Origin: Catenulispora pinisilvae
GTDB lineage: Bacteria > Actinomycetota > Actinomycetes > Streptomycetales > Catenulisporaceae
DNA length: 36,776 bases
Direction: 5' to 3'
NCBI RefSeq assembly: GCF_015356865.1
Contig: NZ_JAAFZA010000095.1
Coordinates: forward strand, 1-36,776
The notes beneath the pieces were generated by a model. That model ran no database searches. It saw only the letters and a program-made list of their open reading frames with translations, and was not told the DNA's origin. The number at the start of each line of letters is the position of its first letter. The stretch's first letter is position 1. The position numbers were made by a program, and so were the translations under genes. This document shows, one piece after another, positions 15,380-23,898 of the stretch.

Positions 15380-15748
15380 GGGCGGTTCTCCTTTGGACTG
15401 CCGGTTTTTCTTGTGTCAAGCCTAGACTCCCGGCGGCCCGGCCCGATGCAGAGATGGGACTGCCCGTGGTGGGGCGTCAGTACTGCGACGCGTAGCGCCT
15501 TCTTAACGGGTGGTGGTGGGAGACAGGTGGGCCGGCCGGAGCGGCCCGCGACGTGATCGAGTCGTGGCTGAAGCGTGATCTCCTCGCATGATCTCCGCTC
15601 TCGCCGGGGCCGGAATGATCGCGTACACTCGCAGCCAAGGTCGTAAAAGTTCGCGGTGTTAAAGGCCCAGCGGAACTAATTCCGCCGGGCCATTCTCGTC
15701 TGGGGCCAGTGGCCGACAACAGCACTTCAAGTATGAAATGAGAGCAGG
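15380..15748. promoter_or_regulatory. Intergenic region with csp promoter and leader
   Basis: This 369-bp divergent gap carries the malic enzyme start signals at one end and the csp leader at the other. A TACACT at 15624-15629 is a plausible -10 element for csp with no clear -35, which would give a leader of about 110 nt, long for a 67-codon gene. The stretch 15430-15600 shows nothing I can identify. Confidence 0.4.
15664..15691 (+). promoter_or_regulatory. Hairpin in cold-shock gene 5' leader
   Basis: A 12-bp stem (15664-15675 GGCCCAGCGGAA with 15680-15691 TTCCGCCGGGCC, one A-C mismatch) and a 4-nt loop lie 57 bp upstream of the csp start. The long structured leader is consistent with leader-based cold-shock control, as in E. 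coli cspA. It could instead be an unrelated terminator. Confidence 0.55.
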
Positions 15749-15952
15749 ATGGCTCAGGGGACAGTCAAGTGGTTCAACTCCGAGAAGGGCTTCGGCTTCA
15801 TCGCCCAGGATGAGGGCGGCCCGGACGTGTTCGTGCACTTCTCCGCCATCCAGTCGAGCGGCTACCGCTCGCTGGAGGAGAACCAGCGCGTCGAGTTCGA
15901 GGTTACTCAGGGGCCGAAGGGCGCCCAGGCGGAGAACGTCCGCCCGGTCTGA
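15749..15952 (+). CDS. Cold-shock domain protein (CspA family)
   Basis: A 67-residue single cold-shock domain, a five-stranded OB fold that binds single-stranded RNA and DNA and melts RNA structure. It opens with [18 protein letters not shown], containing RNP1 (KGFGFI), followed by RNP2 (VFVHFS) and a typical C-terminus ([20 protein letters not shown]). Length and sequence are those of the streptomycete housekeeping type. A purine-rich GAGAGCAGG abuts the ATG. The leader contains a strong hairpin, and a perfect terminator follows the stop, so the gene is monocistronic. Confidence 0.96.
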   Translation: MAQGTVKWFNSEKGFGFIAQDEGGPDVFVHFSAIQSSGYRSLEENQRVEFEVTQGPKGAQAENVRPV

Positions 15953-15975
15953 GGAAACCTCTCGGATATAACGCG

Positions 15976-16012
15976 AGCCGCATTCGGAAGTACTCTTCCG
16001 AATGCGGCTTTT
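15976..16012 (+). terminator. Intrinsic terminator of the cold-shock gene
   Basis: A perfect 15-bp stem (15976-15990 with 15995-16009) with a TACT loop is followed by TTT, starting 23 bp after the csp stop. It is the best canonical rho-independent terminator in the window. Confidence 0.92.
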
Positions 16013-16037
16013 CGATGTCCGAGAACAACGCCTACGG

Positions 16038-16071
16038 ATATCAGCCCTGGAAATCGCCTAAGGGCTGATAT
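16038..16071 (-). terminator. Inverted repeat downstream of galE
   Basis: The perfect 11-bp arms ATATCAGCCCT (16038-16048) and AGGGCTGATAT (16061-16071), with a 12-nt loop, lie 6 bp after the galE stop on the minus strand. There is no T tract. It probably terminates galE, back to back with the csp terminator. Confidence 0.65.
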
Positions 16072-16077
16072 GGGCGA

Positions 16078-17049
16078 CTAACGGCGATAGAAGGCCCAGG
16101 CGTCGGCGACCGACTCGGTCAGCTCGGTCCGCTCCGGGTTCCAGCCCAGCACGGTCCGCGCGCGCTCGGCGGAGGCCACCAGCCGCGCCGGGTCGCCCGG
16201 GCGCCGCGGCTTCTCCACCGCCGGGACCGGGGCGCCGGTCGCCTTGCGCACCGCCTCCAACACCTCGTAGACCGAGAACCCGGTGCCGGTGCCCAGGTTG
16301 CAGATCAGGTGCTCGCCCTTCTTGGCCGCGCCCAGCGCCAGCAGGTGCGCCTCGGCCAGGTCCCGCACGTGGATGTAGTCGCGGATCGCGGTCCCGTCCG
16401 GGGTCGGGTAGTCGGTGCCGAACACCGAGGCCTGCGGCGCCTTGCCGGCCGCCACGTCCAGCAGCCGCGGGATCAGATGGGTCTCCACCTCGTGCCGCTC
16501 GCCCTGCGGACCGTAGGCGCCGGCGACGTTGAAGTAGCGCAGTGAGACCGCTGCGATGCCGTAAGCCGGGGCGGCGAAGGTCAGCATCTGGTCGGCGGCC
16601 AGCTTCGAGGCGCCGTAGGGGTTGGTCGGCACCGTGGGCATGTCCTCGGTGATCGGCGTGACCGCCGGCTCGCCGTAGCAGGCGGCGGTCGAGGAGAAGA
16701 CGATCGTGCCGATCCCGTTGTCCCGCATCGCTTCCAGCAGGTTCGCGGTGGTGGTGATGTTGTGCCGGAAGTAGCGGGCCGGCTCGGCCACCGACTCCCC
16801 GACCAGCGAGCGCGCCGCGAAGTGCAGGATCGCCTCGATCGGACCCGCCGCGGTGACGTCACGTAGCACGTCGCCGAGCTGGCGCTGGTCCAGCACGTCC
16901 GCGTGCCGGAACGCCGCCCCGGCCGGGACCGCGTCCCGGTGCCCGGTGGACAGGTCGTCGACCACCGTCACCTCGTGCCCGGCCTCGACCAGCACCGCGG
17001 ACGTGACCGAACCGACGTACCCCGCGCCCCCAATGACCAGCAACCGCAT
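16078..17049 (-). CDS. galE: UDP-glucose 4-epimerase
   Basis: A 323-residue extended SDR enzyme that interconverts UDP-glucose and UDP-galactose using tightly bound NAD. Motifs: GGAGYVG (7-13), acidic DD at 31-32 that selects NAD, FSSTAACYG with the active-site Ser/Thr (120-121), NPYGASK with Tyr145 and Lys149, then LRYFNVAGA and the sugar-binding RDYIHVRDLAEAH. Length is normal for bacterial GalE. It starts at the ATG 17049 with GGAGG ten bases upstream, but that ribosome binding site lies in the arm of a 10-bp hairpin (17060-17099). It sits 83 bp downstream of the fucose/lactate operon in the same direction. Confidence 0.94.
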   Translation of the reverse strand: MRLLVIGGAGYVGSVTSAVLVEAGHEVTVVDDLSTGHRDAVPAGAAFRHADVLDQRQLGDVLRDVTAAGPIEAILHFAARSLVGESVAEPARYFRHNITTTANLLEAMRDNGIGTIVFSSTAACYGEPAVTPITEDMPTVPTNPYGASKLAADQMLTFAAPAYGIAAVSLRYFNVAGAYGPQGERHEVETHLIPRLLDVAAGKAPQASVFGTDYPTPDGTAIRDYIHVRDLAEAHLLALGAAKKGEHLICNLGTGTGFSVYEVLEAVRKATGAPVPAVEKPRRPGDPARLVASAERARTVLGWNPERTELTESVADAWAFYRR

Positions 17050-17059
17050 GATTCGAGAC

Positions 17060-17099
17060 CTCCGCTAGGACCGACTGGAACGGGCTCAGCCTAGCGGAG
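17060..17099 (-). promoter_or_regulatory. Hairpin overlapping the galE ribosome binding site
   Basis: The arms CTCCGCTAGG (17060-17069) and CCTAGCGGAG (17090-17099) are perfect complements, with a 20-nt loop. On the transcribed strand the second arm contains four bases of the GGAGG that precedes the galE ATG. The structure lies between the lutC stop (17133) and galE (17049). It could occlude galE translation or terminate the lut operon. Confidence 0.6.
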
Positions 17100-17132
17100 T
17101 TTCCTCAGAAAAGCTCCCAGAGTTAAACACAT

Positions 17133-17801
17133 TCAATCAGAAATCAACACGACAGCCAGCGTCCGCGGCCCGTGCACGCCCTCGACCCGGTCCAGCTCGA
17201 TGTCCGAGGTCGCCGAGGGTCCGGAGATGAAGGTGGTCGGCCGGTCCGGGATCAGCGCCCGGATGGCCGGCGGCACGTCGGGGGCCACCTGCCAGGCCCG
17301 GACCACACACAGGTGCAGGTCCGGGACCAGCGACAACGCCCGGCGGCCCTGCCCGGGTCCGGCGTCCAGGACGATGGTGCCGGTCAGCGCGATCCCCTGG
17401 GCGGCCAAGGTGATCACCGCGTCGGACGCGTCCAGCTCGGCGGGGGTCAGCGGCGGGTCGTCGGACAAGCGAGAGCCCTGATACCCGGCCAGTAATCCCT
17501 CTGGGAAGGCTGGAGGTACGACCAGGCTCTGGATCCCTTTGTCGGCAAGGATCCGGGCGATCTCGGCCGGGGCGTCGGCCTCGGTGACCCGGGTGACCGT
17601 GGCGCGGTAGTCCTCGACGCGTTCCACGAACAGGTCGACGACGGCGCCGGCATCGCCGCTCACGTGGCTGTCGACGTACTCGCGGGTGACCTCGACCTCC
17701 TCGGGGCGCTCGTCGCGGGGCACATCGCGCAGCGCGGACCGGATCCGGCCGAGGATCGCCGCTTTGGCCTCGGCCGAGTCGGCCGGTGTCGGCGCACTCA
17801 T
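17133..17801 (-). CDS. lutC: L-lactate utilisation protein LutC (LUD domain)
   Basis: A 222-residue LUD-domain (DUF162) protein, the third component of the LutABC L-lactate oxidation complex that converts L-lactate to pyruvate. The sequence shows AKAAILGRIRSALRD at the N-terminus, SDAVITLAAQGIALTGTIVLD in the core, LHLCVVRAWQV, and the characteristic TFISGPSATSDIELDRVEGVHGPR near the C-terminus. The ATG at 17801 overlaps the lutB stop as ATGA. It is the last gene of the seven-gene operon that begins with the FAH-family hydrolase at 23890. The stop (17133) is followed by a hairpin shared with the galE leader. Confidence 0.92.
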   Translation of the reverse strand: MSAPTPADSAEAKAAILGRIRSALRDVPRDERPEEVEVTREYVDSHVSGDAGAVVDLFVERVEDYRATVTRVTEADAPAEIARILADKGIQSLVVPPAFPEGLLAGYQGSRLSDDPPLTPAELDASDAVITLAAQGIALTGTIVLDAGPGQGRRALSLVPDLHLCVVRAWQVAPDVPPAIRALIPDRPTTFISGPSATSDIELDRVEGVHGPRTLAVVLISD

Positions 17802-19255
17802 CCTCGTCCCGCCTTCCGCCACCACGTCCGGAACGACTCCCGCGCCGGCACCGGCACGTCCCGCGCTCCCGTCCACTTCTTCGCCGGCCCCGGCAGCCAC
17901 TTCCCGCCGCCGAGCCCCACGATCCGGCCCGCCACCGCGCCCAGCCGCTCGGCCAGCGCCAGCCGGCGCGGCGAGCCGAACACCACCTGCGCGCCCTTCA
18001 TCGCCAACGCCTCCGGCTTCGGCAGGCCGCCCCGGTGCGAGTCCACGACCTTCGCCCGCAGGTGCACCAGCATCTCCGGGATGTCGATGCGCACCGGGCA
18101 GGCGTCGTAGCAGGCTCCGCACAAGGTCGAGGCGAACGGCAGTGAATCAGCGTGCTCCGATGTCCCGACCCCGACCAGCTGCGGCGTCAGCACCGCGCCG
18201 ATCGGGCCCGGATACACCGATCCGTAGGACCGGCCACCGGTCCGCTCGTAGACCGGGCACACGTTCAGGCAGGCCGAGCAACGGATGCAGTGCAGAGCCG
18301 AGCGTCCCGCGGTGTCGGCGAGCGTCTTCGTGCGGCCGTTGTCGAGCAGGATCAGGTGGAACTCCCGCGGCCCGTCGCCGGGCGTGACGCCGGTCCACAG
18401 CGACGTATAAGGGTTCATCCGTTCTGCCGTCGACGATCTCGGCAGCAGTTGCAGGAACACTTCCAGGTCGGCGAACGAGGGCAGGACCTTCTCGATCCCC
18501 ATCACCGTGATCAGCGTCTCGGGCAGCGTCAGACACATCCGGCCGTTGCCCTCGGACTCCACGACCCCGACGGTCCCGGTGTCCGCGCACGCGAAGTTGG
18601 CCCCGGAGACCGCCACCGTCGCGCGCAGGAACTTCTCCCGCAGGTGCACGCGCGCCGCCTCGGCCAGCACCCGCGGCTCGTCGGTGAGGCCGTCCGGCGC
18701 CGGGATGCCGTGCTTGCCCATCTCCCGCCGGAAGATGTCGCGGATCTCGGTGCGGTTGCGGTGGATGGCCGGGACCAGGATGTGCGAGGGCCGGTCGTCG
18801 TTCAGCTGCACGATCAGCTCGGCCAGGTCGGTCTCAGTGGCCTCGATACCCTCGTCCTGGAGCGCCTCGTTGAGCCCGATCTCCTGGGTGGCCATCGACT
18901 TGATCTTGACGACCTCGGTCGCGCCCTTGGCCCGCACCAGCTCGGTGACGATCCGGTTGGCCTGGCGCGCGTCCTGGGCCCAGTGCACGACACCGCCGGC
19001 CGCGGTGACCGACGCCTCCAGCTGGAGCAGGTACTCCTCCAGGTGCCGCATCACGCGGTCCTTGATCTGCGAGCCGGCCAGCCGCAGCGTCTCCCAGTCG
19101 TCGAGCTCGGCGACGGCGCGCAGCCGCTTGTCGCGGATCGTCGTCGTCGCGTGCTTCAGGTTGCGGCGCAGCTGGGTGTCCTGAAGCGCGGTGTGCGCGG
19201 CCTTGGGGAAGGTCGGCGACCCGAGCCAGACGACGTTGACCTCCTCGCCGCTCAT
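17798..19255 (-). CDS. lutB: L-lactate utilisation iron-sulfur protein LutB
   Basis: A 485-residue LutB/YkgF-type protein. The N-terminal LUD domain (about 60-310, with KIKSMATQEIGLNEAL and VAVSGANFACADTGTVGVVESEGN) is followed by a ferredoxin module with the first cluster motif CIRCSACLNVCPVY and the second LCGACYDACPV, giving two 4Fe-4S clusters, and a C-terminal helical region ending in a WRK tail. It is expected to relay electrons from lactate oxidation together with LutA and LutC. Translation is coupled on both sides by 4-bp ATGA overlaps, implying stoichiometric expression. No cluster ligand is missing. Confidence 0.94.
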   Translation of the reverse strand: MSGEEVNVVWLGSPTFPKAAHTALQDTQLRRNLKHATTTIRDKRLRAVAELDDWETLRLAGSQIKDRVMRHLEEYLLQLEASVTAAGGVVHWAQDARQANRIVTELVRAKGATEVVKIKSMATQEIGLNEALQDEGIEATETDLAELIVQLNDDRPSHILVPAIHRNRTEIRDIFRREMGKHGIPAPDGLTDEPRVLAEAARVHLREKFLRATVAVSGANFACADTGTVGVVESEGNGRMCLTLPETLITVMGIEKVLPSFADLEVFLQLLPRSSTAERMNPYTSLWTGVTPGDGPREFHLILLDNGRTKTLADTAGRSALHCIRCSACLNVCPVYERTGGRSYGSVYPGPIGAVLTPQLVGVGTSEHADSLPFASTLCGACYDACPVRIDIPEMLVHLRAKVVDSHRGGLPKPEALAMKGAQVVFGSPRRLALAERLGAVAGRIVGLGGGKWLPGPAKKWTGARDVPVPARESFRTWWRKAGRG

Positions 19256-19935
19256 TTCGTCGCCGCCAGGATCTCGGCCAGATGCAGGGTCCTGACTCCG
19301 GACTTGACCCGTCCGAGTCCGCCGCCGATGTGCATCAGGCAGGAGTTGTCGGACGCGCACAGCGTCTGCGCGCCGGTCTCCCGGACGTTGCCCATCTTGT
19401 CCTGCAACATGGCCACCGAGGTCTCAGAGTTCTTCATCGCGAACGTGCCGCCGAAGCCGCAGCACGACTCGGCCTCCGGCAGCTCGACCAGATCGATGCC
19501 CTCGACTGCACGCAGCAACCGCAACGGTTTGTCGCCGACCCGCAGCATGCGCAGGCTGTGGCAGGTCGGGTGATAGGTGACACGGTGCGGATAGTAGGCG
19601 CCGACGTCGGTCACTTCCAGGACGTCCACCAGGAATTCCGAGAACTCGTACACGTTCGGCGCGGTCTCGGTCTTGTGGTGGTGCCGGACGTGGCCGCCGC
19701 AGGAGCCGGAGGGCGTGACGACCGCGTCGTACCCGCGGAAAGCGTCGTTGAACGCCCCGACCAACGAGTCGGCCTCGCGCCGGTACCCGGTGTTGTAGTG
19801 CATCTGACCGCAGCAGGTCTGGGCCATCGGGAACTCGACGGTGTGACCCAGCCGCTCCAGCACGGCGGTGACCGCCTTGCCGGTATCCGGGAAGAGCATG
19901 TCGTTGTAGCAGGCGATGAACAGCGCGATACGCAT
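19252..19935 (-). CDS. lutA: L-lactate utilisation protein LutA (CCG-domain Fe-S protein)
   Basis: A 227-residue protein with two cysteine-rich CCG domains, as in glycolate oxidase GlcF and heterodisulfide reductase HdrB. The first has ACYND (8-12), CCGQMHYNTG (41-50) and SGSCGG; the second has YHPTCHSLR (121-129) and SCCGFGGTFAMKNSE (158-172). These Cys sets ligate Fe-S clusters. Together with LutB and LutC it oxidises L-lactate. The ATG at 19935 begins one base after the TGA of the aldo/keto reductase gene, so the lut genes are physically fused to the sugar pathway operon. Confidence 0.94.
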   Translation of the reverse strand: MRIALFIACYNDMLFPDTGKAVTAVLERLGHTVEFPMAQTCCGQMHYNTGYRREADSLVGAFNDAFRGYDAVVTPSGSCGGHVRHHHKTETAPNVYEFSEFLVDVLEVTDVGAYYPHRVTYHPTCHSLRMLRVGDKPLRLLRAVEGIDLVELPEAESCCGFGGTFAMKNSETSVAMLQDKMGNVRETGAQTLCASDNSCLMHIGGGLGRVKSGVRTLHLAEILAATK

Positions 19936-19936
19936 C

Positions 19937-20872
19937 TCAGACCTCTGCCCACAGCGCCTCGGGAATCGGCAGCCGCGCCATCTCGACGCAGTCCCGCACC
20001 TCCTCCGGCGACCGCGCGCCGATCAGCACCGACTTCACCGCCGGCTGACGCTGCGGGTACTGGAGGGCCGCGGCGCGCAGCGGGACGCCGTGCCGCTCGC
20101 AGACGTCCTTGAGCCGCAGCGCCTCGTTCAGGATCTCCGGCGGCGCGGCCAGATAGTTGTAGGTCGAGCCCGGCTTCGGGTCGACCAACAGCCCGGAGTT
20201 GAACACCCCGCCGATCACAATGCCCACACCTCGCACCGCCGCCTCGTCCAACAGCTCCGCACCGGAGCGTTCGAGCAGCGTATAGCGGCCGGCGAGCAAC
20301 ACGACGTCGATGTTCGTCTCGCGCACGAACCGCAGCGGCACCTCGGTCTGGTTCATCCCGACGCCGACGGCACCGATCACGCCCTCGGAGCGCAGCTTCG
20401 CCAAGGCCGGGAAGGCCTCGCTTATCGCCTGCTCCGCATGCAGATCGGGATCGTGGATCAGGACCGTGTCGATGCGATCCAGGCCGAGCCGTTCCAGGCT
20501 GGCCTCGATCGACCGGCGCACGCCGTCCCCGGAGAAGTCCCACACCCGCCGGAACGCGGCCGGCACCGCGAACCCCTCGGCATCGGCACCGACCGGATCC
20601 GCCACCGGCTCCAGAATCCGGCCGACCTTGGTGGACAAGACGAACTCATCGCGCGGCCGTTCCCGCAACGCCGCCCCGAGCCGCCGCTCCGACAAGCCGA
20701 GGCCATAGTGCGGCGCGGTGTCGAACGCGCGGATGCCGGAGTCCCACGCGGCGTCCACCGCGGCGCGCGCCTCGTCGTCGCCCACCTCGGTGAACAAGTT
20801 GCCCAGCGCCGCGGCCCCGAACGACAACTCGGTCAGCTCCACGCCGCGGCCGATGGTGCGATCAGCGCTCAC
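19937..20872 (-). CDS. Aldo/keto reductase, probable L-fucose 1-dehydrogenase
   Basis: A 311-residue AKR-fold oxidoreductase. The catalytic tetrad is present: Asp51 and Tyr56 in AFDTAPHYG, Lys82 in STKVG, and His140 in VLIHDPD. The sequence resembles the D-threo-aldose/L-fucose 1-dehydrogenase branch (LSFGAAALGNLF, TAPHYGLGLSERRLG), which oxidises L-fucose to L-fuconolactone. That substrate is inferred from the fuconate dehydratase next door. GTG 20872 is used as start; an upstream in-frame GTG at 20926 would add 18 Arg/Pro-rich residues. The 78-bp gap after the SDR gene is the largest inside the operon, yet there is only one base before lutA. Confidence 0.82.
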   Translation of the reverse strand: MSADRTIGRGVELTELSFGAAALGNLFTEVGDDEARAAVDAAWDSGIRAFDTAPHYGLGLSERRLGAALRERPRDEFVLSTKVGRILEPVADPVGADAEGFAVPAAFRRVWDFSGDGVRRSIEASLERLGLDRIDTVLIHDPDLHAEQAISEAFPALAKLRSEGVIGAVGVGMNQTEVPLRFVRETNIDVVLLAGRYTLLERSGAELLDEAAVRGVGIVIGGVFNSGLLVDPKPGSTYNYLAAPPEILNEALRLKDVCERHGVPLRAAALQYPQRQPAVKSVLIGARSPEEVRDCVEMARLPIPEALWAEV

Positions 20873-20950
20873 CGCGCACCGTCCGCCGCGTCGCGCCGGT
20901 GGGGGTTCACGTCCCCACGAGGACACACCTTGTTGCTCTCGGACATGCGG

Positions 20951-21709
20951 CTACTGTCCCACGGGCCGCAGCCGCAACCCGGCCATTCCACCGTCCACGG
21001 CGAGTGCCGTCCCGGTGACCGAACCCGCCGTCGGCGAGGCCAGATACGCGATCGCCGCGGCGACCTCGTCGGCCGACACCAGCCGGCCCATCGGCTGGCG
21101 CGCCTCCAGCGCCGCGCGCTCGGCCGCCGGGTCCTCGGCGGCGTCCAGGAGACGGCCGACCCAGGGGGTGTCGGCGGTGCCGGGGTTGACGCAGTTCACC
21201 CGGATGCCCTCGCGGACGTGGTCCGCGGCCATCGCCAGGGTCAGGGACAGCACCGCGCCCTTGGTCGCCGAGTAGAGGGCGCGCTGGGGCAGGCCGGCGG
21301 TGGCGGCGATCGAGCAGGTGTTCACGATCGCAGCGTGCTGGGACGCGCGCAGGGCCGGCAGGGCCGCGCGGGTCACTCGGACCATGCCGACCACGTTGAC
21401 GTCGTAGACCTTCATCCACTGCTCGTCGGGGTTGTCCTCGACCGTGCCCGCGGCGCCGATGCCGGCGTTGTTGACCAGTACGTCCAGGCCGCCGAGGACG
21501 TCCAGGGCCGAGGCCACGGCGGCACGGACCGAGGCGTCGTCGCAGACGTCCGCCTTGAAACCGTGCAGGCCGGCGCTGACGGCGGCGGCCGGGTCCAGGT
21601 CCAGGACCGCCACCGCGGCGCCGCGGTTGGCCAGCAGCCGGGCGGTGGCCGCGCCGATGCCCGAGCCGCCGCCGGTGACGACCGCCTTCAGTCCTTCGAA
21701 GTCCCGCAT
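20951..21709 (-). CDS. SDR oxidoreductase, probable 2-keto-3-deoxy-L-fuconate dehydrogenase
   Basis: A 252-residue classical short-chain dehydrogenase: TGGGSGIG (12-19), NNAG (80-83), catalytic Ser133, Tyr146 and Lys150 (YSATK), and a typical C-terminal VTGTALAVDGGMAG. Asp37 after the second strand indicates NAD rather than NADP. In the non-phosphorylative fucose pathway an enzyme of this class oxidises 2-keto-3-deoxy-L-fuconate to the 2,4-diketo acid, the substrate of the FAH-family hydrolase in the same operon. The ATG at 21709 has GGTGCAGGAG just upstream and starts 10 bp after the dehydratase stop. Confidence 0.85.
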   Translation of the reverse strand: MRDFEGLKAVVTGGGSGIGAATARLLANRGAAVAVLDLDPAAAVSAGLHGFKADVCDDASVRAAVASALDVLGGLDVLVNNAGIGAAGTVEDNPDEQWMKVYDVNVVGMVRVTRAALPALRASQHAAIVNTCSIAATAGLPQRALYSATKGAVLSLTLAMAADHVREGIRVNCVNPGTADTPWVGRLLDAAEDPAAERAALEARQPMGRLVSADEVAAAIAYLASPTAGSVTGTALAVDGGMAGLRLRPVGQ

Positions 21710-21719
21710 CTCCTGCACC

Positions 21720-23033
21720 TCACACCTCTCCTCGGTCCGCACGCCAGAATGTGCCGTCAGGGAACGAATACGCTTCCAGGGTGGCCGGGAACATCTCGGC
21801 TGAGAAGCCCGGTGCCGACGGGGCCTGATACGCGCCGCCCTTGATCACCGTGGGCGTCAGGAAGTGCTCGTGCAGGTGGTCGACGTACTCGATGACCCGG
21901 TCGGCGCGGGTGCCGGACAGCGCCACGAAGTCGAACATCGACAGGTGCTGCACCAGCTCGCACAGCCCGACCCCGCCGGCGTGCGGGCACACCGGCACGC
22001 CGAACTTGGCCGCCAGCAACAGGATCGCCAGGTTCTCGTTGACCCCGCCGACCCGCGCCGCGTCCAGCTGCACGAAGTCGATCGCCTCGGCCTGGAGCAG
22101 CTGCTTGAACACGATCCGGTTCTGCACGTGCTCCCCGGTCGCCACCTTCACCGGCGCCACCGCGGCCCGGATCGCGGCGTGCCCGAGCACGTCGTCCGGC
22201 GAGGTCGGCTCCTCGACCCAGTACACGTCGAACTCGGCCAGCGCCTTGACCCACTCGATCGCCTCGTGCACGTTCCAGCGCTGGTTGGCGTCGATCGCCA
22301 GCCGCACGTCCGGTCCCACCGCGGCCCGCGCGGCCCGGGCCCGGCGCACGTCGTCGGCCAGGTCGGCGCCGACCTTCAGCTTGATCTGGCCGAAGCCGGC
22401 CTGGACCGCCTCGTGCGCCAGCCGGGTCAGCTTCTCGTCGGAGTAGCCGAGCCAGCCCGGCGAGGTGGTGTATCCCGGATACCCCTCGGCCCGCAGCCGC
22501 GCCTCGCGCCCCTGCGCGCCGTTCTTGCCGCGCCGCAACAGCTCCAGCGCTTCTTCGGGGGTCAGCGCGTCGGTGAGGTAGCGGAAGTCGACCTGCGAGA
22601 CCAGCCATTGCGGATCGGCGTCGGCCAGCAGTTTCCACAGCGGCACCCCGGCGCGCTTGGCCGCCAGGTCCCACACCGCGTTGACGACCGCGCCGATCGC
22701 CATGTGCATGACGCCCTTCTCCGGCCCCAGCCACCGCAGCTGGCTGTCGCCGATCAGCGCGCGGCTGACGATGCCCGGGTCGGCGCAGACCTGCTCGACG
22801 TCCAGGCCCAGGACGTGGTCGCGCAGCGCCTCGATCGCCGCGACCTGCACGTCGTTGCCGCGGCCGATGGTGAAGGTGAACCCGTGCCCGGACAGGCCGT
22901 CCCCGGCGTCGGTGCGCAGGATGAGATACGCCGCCGAGTAATCAGGGTCCGGATTCATCGCGTCCGAGCCGTCCAGCTCGCGCGAGGTCGGGAAACGGAC
23001 GTCGAACGTCTCCAGAGCGACGATCCGGCTCAT
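21720..23033 (-). CDS. L-fuconate dehydratase (enolase superfamily)
   Basis: A 437-residue member of the mandelate-racemase subgroup of the enolase superfamily. It dehydrates L-fuconate to 2-keto-3-deoxy-L-fuconate. The N-terminus ([20 protein letters not shown]) and [20 protein letters not shown] are diagnostic of FucD. Catalytic residues fall at K218 and K220 (KLK), metal ligands at D248, E274 and E301, and His351 in PHAGGVGL; this numbering coincides with that I recall for the characterised Xanthomonas enzyme. The ATG at 23033 overlaps the FAH stop (ATGA). This is the most specific substrate indicator in the cluster and underlies the L-fucose assignment of its neighbours. Confidence 0.93.
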   Translation of the reverse strand: MSRIVALETFDVRFPTSRELDGSDAMNPDPDYSAAYLILRTDAGDGLSGHGFTFTIGRGNDVQVAAIEALRDHVLGLDVEQVCADPGIVSRALIGDSQLRWLGPEKGVMHMAIGAVVNAVWDLAAKRAGVPLWKLLADADPQWLVSQVDFRYLTDALTPEEALELLRRGKNGAQGREARLRAEGYPGYTTSPGWLGYSDEKLTRLAHEAVQAGFGQIKLKVGADLADDVRRARAARAAVGPDVRLAIDANQRWNVHEAIEWVKALAEFDVYWVEEPTSPDDVLGHAAIRAAVAPVKVATGEHVQNRIVFKQLLQAEAIDFVQLDAARVGGVNENLAILLLAAKFGVPVCPHAGGVGLCELVQHLSMFDFVALSGTRADRVIEYVDHLHEHFLTPTVIKGGAYQAPSAPGFSAEMFPATLEAYSFPDGTFWRADRGEV

Positions 23034-23890
23034 GCCTGGACCAGATTCGAACGCTGTGATCCCAGCCCGTCGATCTCCAGCTCCACCACGTCGCCGGCCC
23101 GCAGGTACGGGTGGTCGGCCATGCCGAGCGCCACGCCGGCCGGGGTCCCGGTGTTGATGACGTCGCCCGGCTCCAGCACCATGTGCTGCGACAGGTAGTG
23201 GATCACCTCGGCCACCCCGAAGATCATGTTCTCGGTGTTGCCGTTCTGCCGCTGCTCGCCGTTGACCGACAGCCGCAGCCCCAGCTTCTGGAAGTCGCCG
23301 GCCTCCTCGGCGGTGACCAGCCACGGACCCAGCGGGTTGAAGGTCTCACAGGACTTGCCGAGGTCCCACTGCCCGGAGCGTTCCAGCTGGAACTCGCGCT
23401 CGGAGACGTCGTTGCTGATCGCGAAGCCGCCGATGACGCCGAGCGCGGCCTGGTGCGAGTCCAGGTAGCGGGCCCGCTCGCCGATGACGACGGCCAGCTC
23501 CACCTCCCAGTCGGTCTTCACCGAAGCCCGCGGGATGAGGATGTCGTCGTTCGGGCCGACGACCGTGTAAGGGTCCTTCATGAACACCACCGGCCGCGGC
23601 GGCAGCTCCGCTCCGGTCTCCTCGGCATGGTCGCGGTAGTTCAGCCCGATGCACACCACCTTGCCCGGCCGGGCCACGGCCGCGCCGACGCGCAGCCCGG
23701 CGATCTCCTCGGCGGGGATCTCGGGCAGGGTCCCGGCGTCGGCGGCGGCCCGGATTCTCTCCGGACCCCGATCCGTCCAGAACGCGCGGTCCACGTCGCT
23801 GATGACGCCGGTCAGATCGAAGTGGCGGCCGTCGGAGGCGAGCAGCACGGGGCGCTCGCGGCCGGGCTCGCCCAGGCGGAGAAGTCTCAC
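23030..23890 (-). CDS. FAH-family hydrolase, probable 2,4-diketo-3-deoxy-L-fuconate hydrolase
   Basis: A 286-residue fumarylacetoacetate-hydrolase-fold protein. The metal site is visible as E129 and E131 in [11 protein letters not shown] and D161 in [24 protein letters not shown] (77-91) and the C-terminal [12 protein letters not shown] loop are family hallmarks. In the L-fucose/L-rhamnose diketo-hydrolase route this enzyme splits the C6 2,4-diketo acid into pyruvate and L-lactate. It is the first gene of the minus-strand operon; GTG 23890 is the start, because the open frame upstream enters the promoter region. The lactate product explains the presence of LutABC at the operon's end. Confidence 0.88.
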   Translation of the reverse strand: MRLLRLGEPGRERPVLLASDGRHFDLTGVISDVDRAFWTDRGPERIRAAADAGTLPEIPAEEIAGLRVGAAVARPGKVVCIGLNYRDHAEETGAELPPRPVVFMKDPYTVVGPNDDILIPRASVKTDWEVELAVVIGERARYLDSHQAALGVIGGFAISNDVSEREFQLERSGQWDLGKSCETFNPLGPWLVTAEEAGDFQKLGLRLSVNGEQRQNGNTENMIFGVAEVIHYLSQHMVLEPGDVINTGTPAGVALGMADHPYLRAGDVVELEIDGLGSQRSNLVQA

Positions 23891-23898
23891 GTTCCGGG

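Noticed and set aside
13976-15556. A 526-codon plus-strand frame opposite the malic enzyme
   Set aside because: Antisense shadow rich in Gly/Asp/Val/His; the malic enzyme motifs on the minus strand are unambiguous.
15477-15725. An 82-codon minus-strand frame in the malic enzyme-csp gap
   Set aside because: It runs through the csp hairpin leader, shows no ribosome binding site and has no family resemblance.
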